Assembly: GCA_018970825.1 (NCBI GenBank)
Contig: JAGWVP010000001.1
Coordinates: forward strand, 1 to 25,189
DNA from: a bacterium
GTDB taxonomy: Bacteria; Desulfobacterota; Binatia; UBA12015
Direction of reading: 5' to 3'
Length of the DNA stretch: 25,189 bases
Positions 6,880-14,205 of the stretch are shown in pieces. Both the position numbers and the translations under genes were made by a program. Under the pieces are notes generated by a model. That model did no database searches. It had not been told where the DNA came from and worked only from the letters and a program-made list of their open reading frames with translations. How positions within the stretch are numbered: position 1 is the stretch's first letter; every line of letters begins with the position of its first letter.

Positions 6880-7923
6880 ATGAAGACGGGAAGCCCCCTG
6901 CTCGAGGTCGTGGGCGCCGAGTCCACGACACGGCCGGGCTCGCGCCGGGAGGAGGCTCCGCCTCGCGACCGGCGCCGGCTCGCGCTGCTCGGGCTCGTGC
7001 TGCTCGGCGTGCTGATCTCGCAGGTCGGAGCCGAGGACCTTCTCGCCCGCCTGCGCAACCTCGGCTGGCGTGCCCCGCTCGTCGCGTTGCCCTTCGCGCT
7101 GATCGCCGCGATCGACGGGTGGGCGTGGTCGTTCACGCTGCCGCGCGACGCCGGGCCCCGGCCGGGGCTCCCGCTGCTCACGATGATCCGTCTCGCGGGC
7201 GAATCGGTGAACAACCTCACGCCGACCGCCTACCTCGGCGGCGAGCCGGTGAAGGCGATGCTGCTCGTCGACCGCGGAATCGACGCCGCGGGCGGGACCG
7301 TGTCGGTGATCGTCGCCAAGACCGCGCTCACCGTCGGGCAGGTCCTCTTCATCCTGCTCGGGATCGTGGCCGCCCTCGAACGCTTCGGCCTGCTGCGGAG
7401 CAGCACCCTGCCGGTCGCGTTCCTGTGCGCGCTGGGGGCCCTCTTCACCGCGTGGCTCGTGCGGATCCAGCAGCGCGACCCGATCGCCCGGGCGGTGGGC
7501 TTCGGTCGGCGGGTCGGGCTGCACGGACCGCGCTTCGAACGGCTCGCCGCGTCGGCTCCCCGGGTCGACGGCGAATTGCGATCCTTCTACTCGGTGCGAG
7601 GGCGCGATTTCGCGGCGAGCACCTTTCTGCACTTCCTCGGCTGGATCGCCGGGGCGCTCGAGATGAAGGTGTTCGCCGACCTGGTCGGGCTACCGCTCGG
7701 ATGGAGGGACGCATTCGTGATCGAGTCGCTTTCGCAGCCGCTCTCGGCCGGGGCGGCGATCGTTCCCGGCGCGCTCGGGATCCGCGAGGCCGGCGGGGTC
7801 GCCATCTTCCGGGTGCTCGGCCTCGACGAGTCGGCCGGGCTCGCGATCTGGATCCTGCGGCGCCTGCGCGAGGCCCTCTACAGCGCGCTCGGCCTCGCCT
7901 TCCTCGTCGCGAGGCGGCGATGA
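6880..7923 (+). CDS. Flippase-like protein, lysylphosphatidylglycerol-synthase TM-region family (UPF0104), first of pair
   Basis: 347 residues from ATG 6880, with GGAG at 6869-6872. After a charged N-terminus of about 37 residues there are about seven or eight membrane segments. Family signposts are GESVNNLTPTAYLGGEPVKA (the 'N..tP...GGep.ka' loop) and SAGAAIVPGALGIREAGGVA near the C-terminus (the 'P..lG.rE' motif). The family comprises stand-alone homologues of the MprF membrane domain, thought to move or bind lipids across the inner membrane; individual functions are mostly unknown. It ends in an ATGA overlap with a second member of the same family, so the two are probably made together. 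Placement after two polyprenyl-phosphate-sugar transferases suggests a role in the same glycolipid pathway, which is inference. Confidence 0.8.
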   Translation: MKTGSPLLEVVGAESTTRPGSRREEAPPRDRRRLALLGLVLLGVLISQVGAEDLLARLRNLGWRAPLVALPFALIAAIDGWAWSFTLPRDAGPRPGLPLLTMIRLAGESVNNLTPTAYLGGEPVKAMLLVDRGIDAAGGTVSVIVAKTALTVGQVLFILLGIVAALERFGLLRSSTLPVAFLCALGALFTAWLVRIQQRDPIARAVGFGRRVGLHGPRFERLAASAPRVDGELRSFYSVRGRDFAASTFLHFLGWIAGALEMKVFADLVGLPLGWRDAFVIESLSQPLSAGAAIVPGALGIREAGGVAIFRVLGLDESAGLAIWILRRLREALYSALGLAFLVARRR

Positions 7924-8924
7924 GCGCGGGTTCGACGGCGAACGCTCGTTCCCCGGGCCCCGTCGCGCGGTTCCTTCGCGCGGCCCTGCCCTGGCTGCTC
8001 ACGGCCGCGATCGCCGCGTTCCTGTTTCGCAGGTGGGATCTCCGACGCGTCGTCGAGACGCTCGCGCAGGCACGCTGGGGGCTCTTCCTCGCCCTCATGG
8101 TGCCGTGGTCGATGACCTACCTCGCGCTCGACACCGCGGCCGTGACCCAGGCCGCCCGCCGCTTTCTCGCCGACGTCCGCTGGGCCGAGATCCTGCCGGC
8201 GCGCGCGGCGACCTACGTGCTCTCGCTCGTGAACGGCAACGTCGCGCAGGGCGGGCTCGCCGTCTGGCTCGCCGGACGTCTCTCGGTGCCGGTGCTCGCG
8301 GCCGCGGGCGCGTTCCTCTTCCTCGCCTTCGTCGAGATCTCGCAGCTCGTCCTCTACTCGACGGTCGGGGTCGCGCTCACCGGCACGCGCGTGCCCGGGC
8401 TCGCGCGCTTCCAGGCGGTCGCGCTGGCGGTGCTGGTCGCATGGCTCGCGTGGGCGGCCCGACGTCCGGCTCGGGATTCGCGCGGCGACGCGGGGCTGCT
8501 GTCCGCCTTCTCCCGGGCACGGGTTCCCGACTACCTCGCGATCCTCGGCATCAAGAGCCTGTCGCTCGGCCTCGCGATCCTCGTCCACTGGCAGGCCCTC
8601 CGACTCTTCGGCATCGAGGTGCCGCTGCTCGCCCTGCTCGCGAACCTGCCGCTCGTCTTCCTCGCCTCGGCGGTGCCGCTGTCCGCGGGCAAGCTGCACG
8701 CGAGCGTGGCGTGGGCGCTGCTGTTCGGCGCCTGGGCGCCGGAGGAGAAGCTCGGCGCGTACAGCCTCGCCTCGCACCTGACCTTCCTCGTCCTGAACGC
8801 GCTGCTCGGCCTCGCGTTCGTCCCCCGCGTGGGCCGCGAGATCTGGGACCAGGCCGAGCGCTACGCGCGGTCGCGCGGCGGGCGTCCGACCGACGACGCC
8901 GGGGGCGAAGCCGCCGGGTCCTGA
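7920..8924 (+). CDS. Flippase-like protein, LPG-synthase TM-region family, second of pair
   Basis: 334 residues. The ATG at 7920 overlaps the stop of the preceding gene (ATGA). Several hydrophobic helices include WLLTAAIAAFLFRRW at the start, YVLSLVNGNVAQGGLAVWLA (equivalent to the conserved first loop), FVEISQLVLYSTVGVALTG, and LVFLASAVPLSAGKLHASVA near the C-terminus. The overall size and helix pattern match the LPG-synthase TM family, but the signature residues are weaker than in its neighbour: the 'P..lG.rE' glutamate motif is replaced by VPLSAGKLH. It may be a divergent partner in a heteromer. The C-terminal tail is hydrophilic and overlaps the convergent CDP-alcohol phosphatidyltransferase gene by 64 bases. 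Confidence 0.7.
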   Translation: MSAGSTANARSPGPVARFLRAALPWLLTAAIAAFLFRRWDLRRVVETLAQARWGLFLALMVPWSMTYLALDTAAVTQAARRFLADVRWAEILPARAATYVLSLVNGNVAQGGLAVWLAGRLSVPVLAAAGAFLFLAFVEISQLVLYSTVGVALTGTRVPGLARFQAVALAVLVAWLAWAARRPARDSRGDAGLLSAFSRARVPDYLAILGIKSLSLGLAILVHWQALRLFGIEVPLLALLANLPLVFLASAVPLSAGKLHASVAWALLFGAWAPEEKLGAYSLASHLTFLVLNALLGLAFVPRVGREIWDQAERYARSRGGRPTDDAGGEAAGS

Positions 8925-9490
8925 CCCGCCCGGGTTCGCCGCGCCCGGGCCGCGCGCGCGAGCAGCGGCGCGACGTTCGCGATCGCCACCGCGACGCTCG
9001 CCCAGCGGACCGCGGCCGCGGCGCGGGGGACGAGAGGGAGAGCCGAGGCCGCGATCACCGCTCCGTAGTTGAGCACCCCCGCAGCGTGGCCGAGAACGTC
9101 GGCGACGGCGCGGGGCGCGGGCGGCGCGGCGGGGGAGGGCGGCCGCGACGCTCCTGCGCGTCTCGACCACGCGAAGGCGGCGAGAGCGACCGCCGCGGCG
9201 ACGGGCAGCGCGGGCACGACGGCCCCGGACCGGGCGAGCGCCGCGAGGGCGCACAGGACGAAAGCCGCGTCCCCCGCGACGTCGAGCGCGGCTCCTGCCG
9301 CCGACGTCGAACCGGTTCTCCTCGCGAGCCGCCCGTCGACGAAGTCGGTCGCCGCCGCGACCACGGCGATCGCGAGCGGCGCGAGCGAAGCCGGCGCCTC
9401 GCCTGCACCCGCCGGCATCGAGGCGACGAAGAGCGGGGCCAGGACGAGCCGGCTCGCGGAGAGGAGCATCGGAAGCGGGGCGTCGAGCAC
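8861..9490 (-). CDS. CDP-alcohol phosphatidyltransferase family membrane protein
   Basis: 209 residues from a GTG at 9490, with GAGAGGGG (9496-9503) 5 bases upstream; an alternative ATG lies seven codons later (9469). The signature D-x2-D-G-x2-A-R-x8-G-x3-D-x3-D is complete: DFVDGRLARR, then eight residues to G, and LDVAGD. These four aspartates bind metal and the CDP-alcohol. The start LSASRLVLAPLFVAS is the usual first helix, and about five or six helices follow. The enzyme joins a phosphatidyl (or phospho-alcohol) group from a CDP-activated donor to an alcohol in the inner membrane. Whether it is a PgsA-, Pss- or inositol-phosphate-type enzyme cannot be decided from what is visible. Its 3' end overlaps the convergent flippase-like gene and it is divergent from the zinc-ribbon TPR gene, so it is transcribed alone. 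Confidence 0.85.
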   Translation of the reverse strand: MLDAPLPMLLSASRLVLAPLFVASMPAGAGEAPASLAPLAIAVVAAATDFVDGRLARRTGSTSAAGAALDVAGDAAFVLCALAALARSGAVVPALPVAAAVALAAFAWSRRAGASRPPSPAAPPAPRAVADVLGHAAGVLNYGAVIAASALPLVPRAAAAVRWASVAVAIANVAPLLARAARARRTRAGQDPAASPPASSVGRPPRDRA

Positions 9491-9559
9491 GATTGCCCCT
9501 CTCGATGCGACGCGGCGGCGGCGGGTGCAAACCCGGGGCCGGTGTTCTACACCCGCGGC

Positions 9560-10858
9560 ATGGCCTTCAAGTTCTGCCCCGAGTGCGGTGCCGAGCTCGA
9601 TCCCGCGGGGCGTTTCTGCGGCGGCTGCGGAGCGGCCGTCGCCGGGGGACGGGCGACCGGCTCCTCGCCCGCTCCGCTCGCCGGTCTCGTCTCGCTCGCG
9701 ACGCTGCTCGCGCTCGGAGGCGGATTCTGGCTCTGGACGCGCTTCGTGCCGCAGGCCCCTCGTCCGCTCAAGCCGGGAGAAGGCCGGGCGCCGGCCGCGG
9801 CGGCGGCCCCCGCGCCGCCGGCCGCGCAGGCGGGTGCGGCCGGAGCCGCGGGAGCGAGTCCCGGGCAGAAGGTCGACCTGCCCGACGACATCAAGCAGTA
9901 CATCGCCGGCCTCGCGAAGGACGCCGATGCGAAGCCGAAGGACCTCGCGGCCTGGCAGACCCTCGCGCGCGTCTACTACCGGGCTTCCCGCATCGATCCC
10001 GCCTACGCGGACAAGGCCACCGCGGCCTACGAGCACGTGCTGCAGATCGACCCGAAGGACCTCGACGGCCTGCGCGGGATGGCGAACGTCGCCTACGACC
10101 ACCAGGACCGTGCGAAGGCGATCGACTTCTACGGTCGCTACCTGGCGATCAAGCCCGACGATTCCGAGGTTCGCACCGACCTCGGCACGATGTTCTTCGA
10201 GAGCGGCGACAAGGGCCGCGCCATGCTCGAGTACCAGCGGGTGGTCGAGAAGAACCCGAAGTTCTTCCAGGCCTACTTCAACATGGCGGTCCTCGAGGAC
10301 TCCCAGGGCAACCGGGACGCGGCCCGCAAGAACCTCGAGAAGGCGCGCGACCTCGCGACCGAGGATCCGGTGAAGCAGCGCATCTCGGGACTGCTCGCCG
10401 CGACCGAGGGCGGCAAGTCGTTCGCCGAGGCTGCGGACCAGTTGCAGCAGCAGGCGGCCGCGGCGCCGCCGCCCGCACCTCCGGGCGCGGCCGGCAGCCC
10501 TCCCGGCGGCCCTCCCGGCGGCCTGCCGGGACCGAACGCGGCTGCGGCCGGTGCCGCCGCGCAGGCCGCCTCGGCCGCCGCGACCACCTACAAGGGCGCG
10601 GTCGAGGCGCTGTTCCGCGGACACGCGATCGCAGGGCCGAAGGTCGTCGCGGTCGAGTGGCCGGCCGAGGATCGCGTCCGGATCTCGCTGAACGGATTCC
10701 CGATGGCCCAGATGCCCGAGGGGATGCGCAACGGGTTCCTCGACAAGATGAAGCGCGGGGCGGCCGATGCACGTGCCCGTTTCGCGGGCTCGCCCGCGAC
10801 GACGATCGAGCTCGTCGACCAGTCCTCGGGCGACGTGATGGCGACGATCGCACCCTGA
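9560..10858 (+). CDS. Zinc-ribbon, single-TM, TPR-repeat protein with an unknown C-terminal domain
   Basis: 432 residues from ATG 9560. Residues 5-24 form a zinc ribbon: FCPECG with C6 and C9, then FCGGCG with C20 and C23. A single TM helix spans about 40-59 (LAGLVSLATLLALGGGFWLW). A Pro/Ala/Gly linker follows to about 103, then three or four TPR units to about 285 (WQTLARVYYRASRIDP, ALQIDPKDLDGLRGMANVAY-like and AYFNMAVLEDSQGNRDAARK repeats). A second Pro/Gly/Ala linker (294-343) leads to a domain of about 90 residues beginning TYKGAVEALFRGHAIAG, not recognised. By positive-inside logic the ribbon is cytoplasmic and the TPRs periplasmic. The TPR part resembles the periplasmic half of CcmI or NrfG-type assembly factors. 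No ribosome binding site is obvious. The gene stands alone, divergent from the phosphatidyltransferase. Confidence 0.72.
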   Translation: MAFKFCPECGAELDPAGRFCGGCGAAVAGGRATGSSPAPLAGLVSLATLLALGGGFWLWTRFVPQAPRPLKPGEGRAPAAAAAPAPPAAQAGAAGAAGASPGQKVDLPDDIKQYIAGLAKDADAKPKDLAAWQTLARVYYRASRIDPAYADKATAAYEHVLQIDPKDLDGLRGMANVAYDHQDRAKAIDFYGRYLAIKPDDSEVRTDLGTMFFESGDKGRAMLEYQRVVEKNPKFFQAYFNMAVLEDSQGNRDAARKNLEKARDLATEDPVKQRISGLLAATEGGKSFAEAADQLQQQAAAAPPPAPPGAAGSPPGGPPGGLPGPNAAAAGAAAQAASAAATTYKGAVEALFRGHAIAGPKVVAVEWPAEDRVRISLNGFPMAQMPEGMRNGFLDKMKRGAADARARFAGSPATTIELVDQSSGDVMATIAP

Positions 10859-10894
10859 GCCGCGCCCGACCCGGTGGAGGAGGTCGGCGCGACG

Positions 10895-10912
10895 GCCGGG
10901 TGAAGGCCCGGC
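10895..10912 (+). terminator. GC hairpin after the zinc-ribbon TPR gene (weak terminator candidate)
   Basis: GCCGGG (10895-10900), loop TGAAGG, CCCGGC (10907-10912) gives a perfect 6-bp stem in the 145-base gap before mrpA. No T-run follows, so it may be a Rho-assisted or attenuating structure, or only a mark of high GC. Confidence 0.25.
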
Positions 10913-11003
10913 GGCTCGCTCCCGACCGCCCCGGTCCGGAGGACGCGGGAGTGCCGACGACGCTCGCTTGATCGCCGACGCCGGGAGGACGACAAGAAGG
11001 GCC

Positions 11004-13403
11004 GTGGCTCCGCCTCCGACGATCGCATCCAACGTCCTGCCGGCGGCGCTCGCGTTGCCGTTCGCGGCGGCGGCGCTGGTGGCGCTCCTCGGCCGGCGAC
11101 TCGGGCGCTCGGCAGGGTGGATCGTCGCGGCGGCCGCCGCGGGAAGTTCTCTCCTCCTGCTCGGCCTGCCCGGCCACGACGCCGTCTCCTCGTTCCGCGT
11201 ACCCTGGCTGCCCGAGATCGGCGTCGAGTTCGCGCTGCGTGCCGACCCGTTCGGGCGCTTCTTCGCGCTGCTCGTCTCGGGTGTCGGCTTCTTCGTCGCG
11301 CTCTACGCGATTTCCTACATGGCCGACGACGACGAGCGGCGCATGCCGCGCTTCTGGGGCGCGCTCGCGGCCTTCATGGGGGCGATGCTCGGCATCGCGC
11401 TCTCGGACGACATGCTGCTGCTCTTCCTGTTCTGGGAGATCACGAGCCTCTCGTCCTTCCTCCTGATCGGGCACCACGACGACGAGCCTGCGGCCCGCGC
11501 GGGCGCGCTCCTCGCGCTGCAGGTGACCGCGCTCGGCGGCCTCGTCCTCGCGCTCGGGGTTCTCCTGGTCGCGCAGGTGACCGGGACCTTCTCGATGAGC
11601 GCCATCGGCGGCGACCCGGCCCGGGTCCGGGCGCTGCTCGACTCGCCGCTCGCGCCGGTCGCGCTCGGTTGCATCCTCGTCGGGGTGTTCACCAAGTCGG
11701 CCCAGTTCCCGTTCCACTTCTGGCTGCCGCGCGCGATGGTCGCGCCGACCCCGGTGTCGGCCTACCTGCACGCGGCGACGATGGTGAAGGCGGGCCCCTT
11801 CCTGCTCGGGCGCATGCTTCCGGTGTTCGGGAGCCTGCCGATGTGGACGCCCGTGCTCGCGTCGGTCGGGCTCGTGACGATGCTGCTCGGCGCCTGGAAG
11901 GCGTTCCGCGAGACCGACCTGAAGGCGATCCTCGCGCGCACGACCGGCTCCACGCTCGGCCTCCTCACGCTGCTCTACGGCTTCGGCGCGGCCGAGCAGG
12001 ACGCGCTCCAGATGCTGAACCACGCCCTCTACAAGGGCGCGCTCTTCCTGGTCGCCGGGATCGTCGACCACCACGCCCACACGCGCGACCTGCGTCGCCT
12101 GGGCGGGCTTCGACGCGAGCTGCCGCTGCCTTTCCTCGCCGCCGTGCTGGCGGGCCTGTCGATGGCCGGCGTGCCTCCGCTGCTCGGCTTCCTCGTGAAG
12201 GAGTCGTTCTACGAGGAGCTGCTCCACAACGAGGCGGTCTCCGGTTTCGCGGGCGGTCGCGCGCTGGTCGTGTTCGCGTGCGTGCTCGCGAACGTCTTCG
12301 TCGCCGCGGTGGCGGCGAAGTTCGTCCTCGGGACCTTCCTCGGCGAGCGGCGCGACGCCGCCCACCAGGCGCCCGGGCAAGCGGCCCGGGAGGGCCACGA
12401 CGACCACCGGCCGTCCGGACCGCCCCTGTGGATCTCGCCGCTCGCGCTCGCGACGGGCGCACTCGCCCTGGGCCTGCTCGGCGCGACCGACTTCACCTCG
12501 CACCTGGCCGGGGCGATCGCCTCGCGACGGGCAAACCCCTTCCACGTCTCGCTCGTTCCTTCCCCCGGGCTCCCGCTCTGGCTGTCGATGGCCGGCATGG
12601 CGGCCGCGGTCGCGCTCTACCTCGCCCGCGGCCGGGTCGAGCGGATCCCCGACCTGGCCGAGTCGCACCACCGGCCGGACCGGCTGTGGGAGCGCATGGT
12701 CGCGAGCCTCGCCGTACTCGGGGAGGACGTCTCGATGCGGTGGCAGAACGGCTCGTTGCGGCGCTACCTCGCGGCGACGCTGCTCTCGGTTCCCGTGCTC
12801 GCGGGCTGGGCGCTCTTCCGGGCCGGCTTGTCGCACCGCGACGTGGTCGTGAGCCTCTCGGAGCTGCCCTGGTTCGGGCTCTTCCTGTGCGTGCTGCTCG
12901 GGATCGCGACGATGATCGCGGTCACCGCGACGACCCGCCTCCAGGCCTCGATCGCGACGACCACGATCGGCTTCCTCGTCTCGATGTTGTTCGTCGTCTA
13001 CCGCTCGCCCGACATCCTGCTGACCCAGATCCTGATCGAGACCGTTTCCACGATCTTCGTTCTCCTCGTCCTGCTGTTCATGCCCGCCTTCCCCAGGCGC
13101 GACATGAGCGGGCCCGCGCACCTCGGGGCGATCGCGGTCGCGACCGTGTTCAGCCTCGTCCTGACGCTCCTGCTGCTGCTGTCGATGACGCCCGGGCTCC
13201 GGGAGGAGGCGAACATCGCCGTCCGCCCGGGCGGACTCCTCTCGCTCGCGCTCGAGAAGGGCGGGGGCGCCAACGCCGTGAACGTCATCATCGTCGACAT
13301 CCGCTCGCTCGACACGAACGGGGAGATCACCGTGCTGGTCGCGGTGGGGCTGTGCGTCTACGCCCTGCTTCGCGCGAGGCGCGCGAGGGGAGCCGGGGCA
13401 TGA
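11004..13403 (+). CDS. mrpA: Mrp-type Na+/H+ antiporter subunit A
   Basis: 799 residues from GTG 11004, with AGAAGG just upstream; TTG at 10968 is an alternative adding 12 residues. The N-terminal two-thirds is NuoL/NuoN-like proton-pumping antiporter sequence, including LFLFWEITSLSSFLLIG (conserved TM5 glutamate), TKSAQFPFHFWLPRAMVAPTPVSAYLHAATMVKAG and LNHALYKGALFLVAGIVDH, then GFLVKESFYEELL. The C-terminal third carries the MrpA-specific extension, with SPDILLTQILIETVSTIFVLLVLLF and GANAVNVIIVDIRSLDTNGEITVL. Length near 800 fits a full group 1 MrpA. It works only with the other six subunits as a large inner-membrane complex exporting Na+ for protons, for pH and salt homeostasis. The stop overlaps the mrpB start as ATGA. 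Confidence 0.93.
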   Translation: MAPPPTIASNVLPAALALPFAAAALVALLGRRLGRSAGWIVAAAAAGSSLLLLGLPGHDAVSSFRVPWLPEIGVEFALRADPFGRFFALLVSGVGFFVALYAISYMADDDERRMPRFWGALAAFMGAMLGIALSDDMLLLFLFWEITSLSSFLLIGHHDDEPAARAGALLALQVTALGGLVLALGVLLVAQVTGTFSMSAIGGDPARVRALLDSPLAPVALGCILVGVFTKSAQFPFHFWLPRAMVAPTPVSAYLHAATMVKAGPFLLGRMLPVFGSLPMWTPVLASVGLVTMLLGAWKAFRETDLKAILARTTGSTLGLLTLLYGFGAAEQDALQMLNHALYKGALFLVAGIVDHHAHTRDLRRLGGLRRELPLPFLAAVLAGLSMAGVPPLLGFLVKESFYEELLHNEAVSGFAGGRALVVFACVLANVFVAAVAAKFVLGTFLGERRDAAHQAPGQAAREGHDDHRPSGPPLWISPLALATGALALGLLGATDFTSHLAGAIASRRANPFHVSLVPSPGLPLWLSMAGMAAAVALYLARGRVERIPDLAESHHRPDRLWERMVASLAVLGEDVSMRWQNGSLRRYLAATLLSVPVLAGWALFRAGLSHRDVVVSLSELPWFGLFLCVLLGIATMIAVTATTRLQASIATTTIGFLVSMLFVVYRSPDILLTQILIETVSTIFVLLVLLFMPAFPRRDMSGPAHLGAIAVATVFSLVLTLLLLLSMTPGLREEANIAVRPGGLLSLALEKGGGANAVNVIIVDIRSLDTNGEITVLVAVGLCVYALLRARRARGAGA

Positions 13404-13801
13404 ACGCCGAGTCGCCGATCCTGCGCACCGTCGCCCGCTACGCGATCCCGCTCACGATGCTGGTGGCGCTGCGGATCTTCTTCCAGGGCCACGACCTGCC
13501 CGGCGGAGGATTCATCGCGGGCGTGCTGCTCGCGGCCGCGGGTGCGATCCACCTGCTCGCGAGCGGCGTCGGCGGGGCCGCCCGCGTCCGCTGGTGGCGC
13601 GTCGCCGTCCTCGGGCTCCTCGTGTCGGTCTCGAACGGGATCTGGCCGATGCTGCTCGGCCACCCGTACATGGACAACGAGTTCCTGCACCTGGGGCCCA
13701 TCCACCTGCCCACGGCGACCTTCTTCGACCTCGGGGTGATGCTGATCGTGGTCGGGACCCTGATGACGATCTTCGTCGAGCTGAGCCTGGAGAAGCGCTG
13801 A
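13400..13801 (+). CDS. mrpB: Mrp antiporter subunit B
   Basis: 133 residues, starting in the mrpA stop (ATGA at 13400-13403). The MnhB hallmarks are present: ILRTVARYAIPLTMLVALRI with FFQGHDLPGGGFIAGVLLAA, then NGIWPMLLGHPYMD and FFDLGVMLIVVGTLMTIFVE at the end. Four membrane segments are visible, the usual number. It is a hydrophobic subunit of the Mrp complex, packed near the C-terminal part of MrpA. Only one base separates its stop from the mrpC start. Confidence 0.92.
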   Translation: MNAESPILRTVARYAIPLTMLVALRIFFQGHDLPGGGFIAGVLLAAAGAIHLLASGVGGAARVRWWRVAVLGLLVSVSNGIWPMLLGHPYMDNEFLHLGPIHLPTATFFDLGVMLIVVGTLMTIFVELSLEKR

Positions 13802-13802
13802 G

Positions 13803-14201
13803 ATGGAACTCCCGCTCGCGATCGCGATCGCGCTGCTCTTCGCGGGCGGTGCCTACTCGATCCTGCGCCCCAATTTCTTCCGCATCGTCGTGGGCTTCGG
13901 CCTGCTGTCGAACGCGGTGAACCTGCTCATGATCCTCTGCGGCGGCTTCCGCAGCCAGACGGCCGCGCCCTTCGTCGCGGACCCGCGACGGGTCGACGGG
14001 CTCATGGACCCGATCCCTCCCGACATCATCTTGACGGCGATCGTAATCAGCTTCGCGGTGGGCGCCCTGTTCCTCACCCTCTGTTACGTGGTCTACCGCG
14101 AGTACGGCACCGACGACCCCGAGGCGCTCCCGGTGCGCGAGCCCGAGGACTGGGCGGGCGGCCCCGCCCGCGGCGCGGGCCTCCCGCGCTACGAGGAGTG
14201 A
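13803..14201 (+). CDS. mrpC: Mrp antiporter subunit C (NuoK-like)
   Basis: 132 residues. It is a homologue of complex I subunit NuoK, with three TM helices: LAIAIALLFAGGAYSIL, then FFRIVVGFGLLSNAVNLLMIL, and PPDIILTAIVISFAVGALFLTL with CYVVYREYG. The PDIILTAIVI segment is the typical NuoK/MrpC 'DalvLTaIVI' motif. The last 30 residues or so are a hydrophilic acidic tail, somewhat longer than the minimum for the family. It begins one base after mrpB and ends 4 bases before mrpD; its terminal GAGGAG codons double as the mrpD ribosome binding site. Confidence 0.92.
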   Translation: MELPLAIAIALLFAGGAYSILRPNFFRIVVGFGLLSNAVNLLMILCGGFRSQTAAPFVADPRRVDGLMDPIPPDIILTAIVISFAVGALFLTLCYVVYREYGTDDPEALPVREPEDWAGGPARGAGLPRYEE

Positions 14202-14205
14202 GGCC

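Noticed and set aside
3479..6931. 1150-codon minus-strand frame opposite the two glycosyltransferases
   Set aside because: The plus strand encodes clear ArnT-like proteins with conserved motifs. The antisense product is Arg/Pro repeats without domains.
9491..11032. N-terminal extension of the CDP-alcohol phosphatidyltransferase frame to more than 700 residues
   Set aside because: The extension is antisense to the zinc-ribbon TPR gene and compositionally odd. The GTG at 9490 has a good ribosome binding site and puts the first helix at the N-terminus, as in the family.
10278..13121. 947-codon minus-strand frame opposite mrpA
   Set aside because: Antisense to a textbook MrpA; the product is Arg/Glu/His-rich noise.
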